NCBI GenBank assembly: GCA_015258785.1
Contig: JABZHP010000048.1
Coordinates: 1-9,072, forward strand
Source: Atopobium sp.
Lineage (GTDB): Bacteria; Actinomycetota; Coriobacteriia; Coriobacteriales; Atopobiaceae
Direction of reading: 5' to 3'
Length of the DNA stretch: 9,072 nucleotides
Shown: positions 5,644 to 9,072 of the stretch, piece after piece
Position numbering within the stretch: the first letter of the stretch is position 1
Layout of the letters: each line of letters opens with the position of its first letter
Notes under the pieces: generated by a model
The model's input: only the letters and a program-made list of their open reading frames with translations
What the model was told of the DNA's origin: nothing
Database searches by the model: none
Made by a program: the position numbers and the translations under genes

Positions 5644-8382
5644 ATGTCTGATACTACTATGCCAGTTGATACTACAAATCAAACTAATACTGCGTCATCT
5701 GAAGAAGTCGCAGGTAAGCCACGTAGAACCATTGCTGTTATTGACGGAAACTCACTCATGCATCGAGCGTTCCATGCAATCCGTCAGCCTATGGCAGCAC
5801 CAGATGGAACACCAACTGGAGCGCTCTTTGGCTTCTTCAATATGTTTATTAAGCTTGTTGAGTCCTTCTCGCCTGACGGCGTGATTTGCGCATTTGATAA
5901 GGGAAAACCGCAGGTTCGCATTGATATGTTGCCTCAGTACAAGGCTCAGCGTCCTCCTATGGACCCTGCTTTGCACGCGCAGTTTCCTGTAGTCAAAGAG
6001 CTGCTCAAAACGCTGGACGTTCCTGTCTGTCAGCTTGAAGGCTGGGAGGGCGATGATATCCTAGGTACCCTTGCTCGCCGTGGTGAAGCTGAGGGTTACC
6101 AGATGCTACTCTTCACGGGTGACCGCGATATGTACCAGCTCTCCACAGAAAACGTCAAGATTGTTTCTACGCGCAAAGGCGTCTCTGATGTCTCAATTAT
6201 GACGCCAGAGACTGTGGCAGATCTCTACGCTGGTATTACGCCAGAGCTTGTTCCAGACTTTTATGGCCTCAAGGGGGACTCTTCCGATAACATTCCAGGC
6301 GTCCCTGGAATTGGCCCCAAGAAAGCCGCTGCTCTGATTGTTGAGTATGGCTCGCTTGACGAGGTTATCGCTCACGCTGACGAGGTCAAGGGTAAGGTGG
6401 GAGAAAACCTTCGCGCTCATATTGATGACGCTCTGCTCTCCCGTAAGGTTGCTACTATTCGCACTGATGCGCCGCTTGATATCAACCTGGAAGACGCTCA
6501 GTTCCCAACGTTTGATCCAAATGACGTGGTTAAGGCCTTCTCGGCTCTGGGCTTTACAGGTATGACCTCAAGGCTTGCCCGCATGGCCGGCGGCTCTGCC
6601 TCTGGCGCAGTTGCACAAACCGCCTCTGCTACACCTGCGCTTCCTATTCCGTCAGAGTATTTGCAGGCAGGAGACGCATCTGCCGCTCTGACCGCTGCAC
6701 TTGAGAACCAGGAATGGATCGGCGTTGCAGAAGACTCTGCCGCCGATGCTGGCGCGCTCTTTAGCCTTTCTCGCACACTTTGGGTGTCTACAGAAAAGGC
6801 ACTTCTCAAATTTGAGGGTGAAAACGCCACCGCAGCACTTTTGCGTATTTTGCGAGAAGCCCGTGTTGCTGCAGACGATGTCAAGGCGCTGCTACACGAG
6901 GTAAGCCCTGTTGATTCGTCCGAGCCACAGAAACTGGATATTGAAACCATTGATTCTGACCGCCTCTTTGATACGGGCGTTGCCGCGTATCTGCTTGAGT
7001 CTGATCGTTCAAGTTTTGATATCAACGGCTTGGTTGAGCTGTACTTTGGCTCTGAGCTTCCTGAGCCTACAGATGAGATTCCAGCTGCAGCACTAAGAGC
7101 TGTAGCTGCTAGGGCTCTTGTGCCTGTGCTCACTAAAAAGCTTGAAGACGATGGTTCTTTGGAGCTCTTTACTTCACTAGAGATGCAGCTTTTGCCTGTA
7201 CTTGCTGCGATGGAGCGTCGTGGTCTCTACGTTGATCCTCAAAAACTTGCTCAGCAGTCTGCCCAGCTAGCGGAAGACATTGCGCAGCGTGTGGCAAGCA
7301 TTCACCAGACCGCAGGCGAGGACTTTAACTTGGATTCTCCAAGCCAGCTTTCTCATATCTTGTTTGACGTGCTTAAACTTCCAACCTATGGCCTCAAAAA
7401 GACGCGCACCGGGTTCTACTCCACCAATGCAAAGGTTCTGGGAGAGTTGGCGCAGGAATACCAGATTGTTGCTGACGTTCTTGAGTATCGTGAGCGCGCC
7501 AAGATCAAATCAACCTATCTCGATGCGCTTCCTGCGCTTATTCGTGGCGATAAGCGCATTCACACCACGTTCAACCAGACTGTTGCTGCAACAGGCAGGC
7601 TTTCCAGCTCTGATCCAAACCTGCAGAACATTCCTACCCGCTCTGAACTGGGACATCGTGTCCGCACTGCCTTTACCGTTCCCGAGGGCAGCGTTTTTCT
7701 CGCCTGCGACTACTCCCAGATTGAGCTGCGCTTGCTGGCACACCTTTCAGCTGACGAGCACCTGGTAGCAGCATTTAACTCTGGTGCTGATTTCCACGCC
7801 GCAACTGCCGCACGCGTCTTTGGCGTACCGGTGGAAGAGGTTACTCCAGCACTTCGCAGCCGTGCTAAGGCAGTTAACTTTGGCATTGTCTATGGTCAGC
7901 AGGCCTTTGGTCTGGCAACGTCTCTGAAGATTTCTCGAAAGGAAGCGCAAGAGATGATTGACCGCTACTTTGACGCATATCCTGGCGTTCGTGCCTATCT
8001 GGATGATTCTGTTCGTACTGCTCACGAGAGTGGCTATGCGGTTACCATGTACGGCCGCAAGCGTCACATTAGAGAGTTCAACCAGTCAAATCGCCAGCTT
8101 ATTGCCTTCGGTGAGCGCACTGCTATGAATCACCCTATGCAGGGAAGTGCGGCAGATATTATCAAAATTGCAATGATTAATGTCGAGAAACGCCTGCGTG
8201 ATGAAGGACTTACGTCAAAGCTAATTCTTCAGATTCACGACGAACTTGACTTGGAAGTTCCAGAGTCAGAGATTGAGACAGTCTCTAAACTGGTAAAAGA
8301 GACCATGGAAGACGTTGTTACCCTGCGTGTTCCTCTTATTGCCGATGTCAGCTATGGTTCCAATTGGGCTGAGGCAAAGTAA
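5644..8382 (+). CDS. polA: DNA polymerase I
   Basis: The protein has 912 residues (E. coli has 928) and fills gaps and removes RNA primers during lagging-strand synthesis and repair. Residues 1-27 are a variable Thr/Ser/Asn-rich tail. The 5' nuclease domain (about 28-315) has AVIDGNSLMHRAF, EGWEGDDILGT, TGDRDMYQL and the DNA-binding GLKGDSSDNIPGVPGIGPKK (208-227). The middle domain (about 340-500) has the proofreading fold's place but not its catalytic acids: the usual DxE motif reads as GVAEDSA near 360, so 3'-5' exonuclease activity is probably lost, as in Bacillus and Thermus enzymes. The polymerase domain (about 510-912) is intact: TGRLSSSDPNLQNIP (650-664), motif A DYSQIELR (689-696), motif B RSRAKAVNFGIVYG (738-751) and motif C QIHDELDLEVP (863-873). 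rnhA follows after 34 bp on the same strand, a functional pairing in primer removal. Confidence 0.97.
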   Translation: MSDTTMPVDTTNQTNTASSEEVAGKPRRTIAVIDGNSLMHRAFHAIRQPMAAPDGTPTGALFGFFNMFIKLVESFSPDGVICAFDKGKPQVRIDMLPQYKAQRPPMDPALHAQFPVVKELLKTLDVPVCQLEGWEGDDILGTLARRGEAEGYQMLLFTGDRDMYQLSTENVKIVSTRKGVSDVSIMTPETVADLYAGITPELVPDFYGLKGDSSDNIPGVPGIGPKKAAALIVEYGSLDEVIAHADEVKGKVGENLRAHIDDALLSRKVATIRTDAPLDINLEDAQFPTFDPNDVVKAFSALGFTGMTSRLARMAGGSASGAVAQTASATPALPIPSEYLQAGDASAALTAALENQEWIGVAEDSAADAGALFSLSRTLWVSTEKALLKFEGENATAALLRILREARVAADDVKALLHEVSPVDSSEPQKLDIETIDSDRLFDTGVAAYLLESDRSSFDINGLVELYFGSELPEPTDEIPAAALRAVAARALVPVLTKKLEDDGSLELFTSLEMQLLPVLAAMERRGLYVDPQKLAQQSAQLAEDIAQRVASIHQTAGEDFNLDSPSQLSHILFDVLKLPTYGLKKTRTGFYSTNAKVLGELAQEYQIVADVLEYRERAKIKSTYLDALPALIRGDKRIHTTFNQTVAATGRLSSSDPNLQNIPTRSELGHRVRTAFTVPEGSVFLACDYSQIELRLLAHLSADEHLVAAFNSGADFHAATAARVFGVPVEEVTPALRSRAKAVNFGIVYGQQAFGLATSLKISRKEAQEMIDRYFDAYPGVRAYLDDSVRTAHESGYAVTMYGRKRHIREFNQSNRQLIAFGERTAMNHPMQGSAADIIKIAMINVEKRLRDEGLTSKLILQIHDELDLEVPESEIETVSKLVKETMEDVVTLRVPLIADVSYGSNWAEAK

Positions 8383-8402
8383 ACACGTAAGCAACACGTT
8401 CT

Positions 8403-8410
8403 AGAGGAGA
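8403..8410 (+). promoter_or_regulatory. Ribosome-binding site of rnhA
   Basis: AGAGGAGA lies 6 nt before ATG 8417, in the 34-bp gap after polA. It favours this start over the internal ATG at 8438 (before HVTVYTDGA), which has no such site. The gap has no terminator, consistent with a polA-rnhA transcript. Confidence 0.65.
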
Positions 8411-8416
8411 TTTGGT

Positions 8417-8929
8417 ATGGAGGCTACAACCTCATACATGCACGTCACAGTTTACACAGACGGTGCGTCTCGAGGAAACCCTGGTCCTGGTGGCTATGGG
8501 GCTGTACTTCTGTACACTGATCCTTCCGGCCAGCAGCACACAAAAGAGTTCAGCCAGGGTTATAAAACAACCACAAACAACCGCATGGAACTTCTTGGCG
8601 TCATTGTTGCACTTGAGGCCCTTAAGCGTCCTTGTCAGGTAGAGCTCTATTCCGATTCCAAGTACGTAGTTGATGCGTTTAATCAAAAATGGGTCTCGGG
8701 ATGGATTAGAAAAGGCTGGAAGACAGCATCTAAAGAGCCGGTCAAAAACGTAGACCTGTGGAAGCGGCTGCTTGCTGCCATGGAAGACCATGAGGTGAGC
8801 TTCAAGTGGGTCAAGGGTCACGCTGGTCATCCGTTTAATGAGCGCTGCGATCAGCTGGCTACTGAGGCTGCTGACGGTTTCAATCTTCTTGACGACCAGG
8901 GATTCTTTGCAGATCCGCCATTGCTGTAA
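8417..8929 (+). CDS. rnhA: Ribonuclease HI
   Basis: The protein has 170 residues (E. coli RNase HI has 155) and degrades the RNA strand of RNA-DNA hybrids, clearing primers and R-loops. The whole active site is present: Asp15 in VYTDGASRGNPGPGG, Glu58 in NNRMELLGV, Asp80 in ELYSDSKYVVDAF, and Asp145 in NERCDQLA. The flexible catalytic His135 is in WVKGHAGHPFNERCD. The basic handle region (about 89-112, KWVSGWIRKGWKTASKEPVK) that binds the hybrid is also there, marking a bacterial type 1 enzyme. The C-terminal extension after 152 (GFNLLDDQGFFADPPLL) is short and acidic. The gene follows polA closely, so both are probably expressed together. A GGCGAGAA stem-loop begins 14 nt after the stop, and the 82-bp repeat about 60 nt after it. 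Confidence 0.96.
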   Translation: MEATTSYMHVTVYTDGASRGNPGPGGYGAVLLYTDPSGQQHTKEFSQGYKTTTNNRMELLGVIVALEALKRPCQVELYSDSKYVVDAFNQKWVSGWIRKGWKTASKEPVKNVDLWKRLLAAMEDHEVSFKWVKGHAGHPFNERCDQLATEAADGFNLLDDQGFFADPPLL

Positions 8930-8942
8930 CCTAAACGCATGA

Positions 8943-8962
8943 GGCGAGAAGCCCTTCTCGCC
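8943..8962 (+). terminator. Hairpin after rnhA built from an inverted TTCTCGCC pair
   Basis: GGCGAGAA (8943-8950) and TTCTCGCC (8955-8962) make a perfect 8-bp stem with a GCCC loop, 14 nt after the rnhA stop. The following bases (CTACGTATTCTCTAC) contain no T-run, so intrinsic termination would be weak. The arms are the same octamer that forms the hairpin after glnN and that recurs across the window, which suggests a repeated genomic signal as well as, or instead of, a terminator. Confidence 0.6.
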
Positions 8963-8990
8963 CTACGTATTCTCTACAAGAAAACAGCCG

Positions 8991-9072
8991 CTTGCGAACT
9001 GCCTCCCATTTCTTGGACACGAGAAATGGGGGGCAGTTCAAAACACACCTAAGTCGGATAATCTGTTAAAAA
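8991..9072 (+). repeat. 82-bp intergenic repeat, right copy
   Basis: This is the inverted counterpart of 67-148 (77/82 identical), starting 61 nt after the rnhA stop and reaching the end of the window, so the element may continue beyond. Its hairpin has 19-nt arms (8996-9014 and 9021-9039) with a G-C closing pair and the loop GACA. On the plus strand every position pairs, two of them as G-U. The tail (9040-9069) carries ACACACCTAAGTC and GATAATCTG. The hairpin is followed by AAAACACACC, not T's, so it is not a standard terminator. The hairpin sequence loosely recalls the ends of IS3-family insertion sequences of the IS150 group; this comparison is from memory. Confidence 0.9.

Noticed and set aside
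67..9072. Composite transposon bounded by the inverted 82-bp repeats
   Set aside because: The interior is core housekeeping sequence (polA, rnhA, glnN), there is no transposase, and each repeat is better explained by its position behind a gene. The pair could still support recombination-driven inversion.
1..9072. CRISPR array, tRNA, rRNA or prophage genes
   Set aside because: No regularly spaced direct repeats, no cloverleaf or rRNA-like segment, and no phage-type proteins were seen on either strand.

Overview
The window looks like ordinary chromosome from a low-to-mid GC actinobacterium of the class Coriobacteriia, with Atopobium/Lancefieldella as my best guess. This rests on the protein set (type III glutamine synthetase, a DNA polymerase I with a degenerate proofreading domain, a zinc-dependent phospholipase C-like protein), strong AAGGAGG ribosome-binding sites, and base composition near the middle of the range. 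The assignment is inference, since no search could be run.

Layout. Positions 1-205 are non-coding and hold two kinds of repeat. A phospholipase C-like gene runs leftward (206-1171). A 105-bp divergent control region separates it from a rightward pair: the manganese exporter gene mntP (1277-1855) and a membrane-anchored ABC-type solute-binding protein (1900-3186) with no transporter partners beside it. A bidirectional terminator at 3216-3245 separates that pair from glnN, which is convergent with it (3305-5398, leftward). A 245-bp divergent region follows, then the rightward pair polA (5644-8382) and rnhA (8417-8929), which are probably co-transcribed and both act in DNA replication and repair (RNA primer removal, gap filling). 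No stretch longer than 300 bases lacks a gene.

The genes are mostly housekeeping; the unusual content is non-coding. (1) An 82-bp repeat occurs at each end of the window, in opposite orientations (67-148 and 8991-9072, 77/82 identical). Both copies lie about 60 nt downstream of a stop codon and in the same orientation relative to that gene. Each has a 19-bp-arm hairpin plus a conserved tail. A partial third copy of the tail faces the left copy. (2) The octamer TTCTCGCC (or its complement GGCGAGAA) occurs ten times by my manual scan, against roughly 0.3 expected by chance. It is read in several codon frames, and it forms two inverted-pair hairpins just after the glnN and rnhA stop codons. That arrangement resembles the DNA uptake sequences of Neisseriaceae and Pasteurellaceae, though other explanations such as a Chi-like motif remain open. 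These two signals are the best candidates here for something undescribed.
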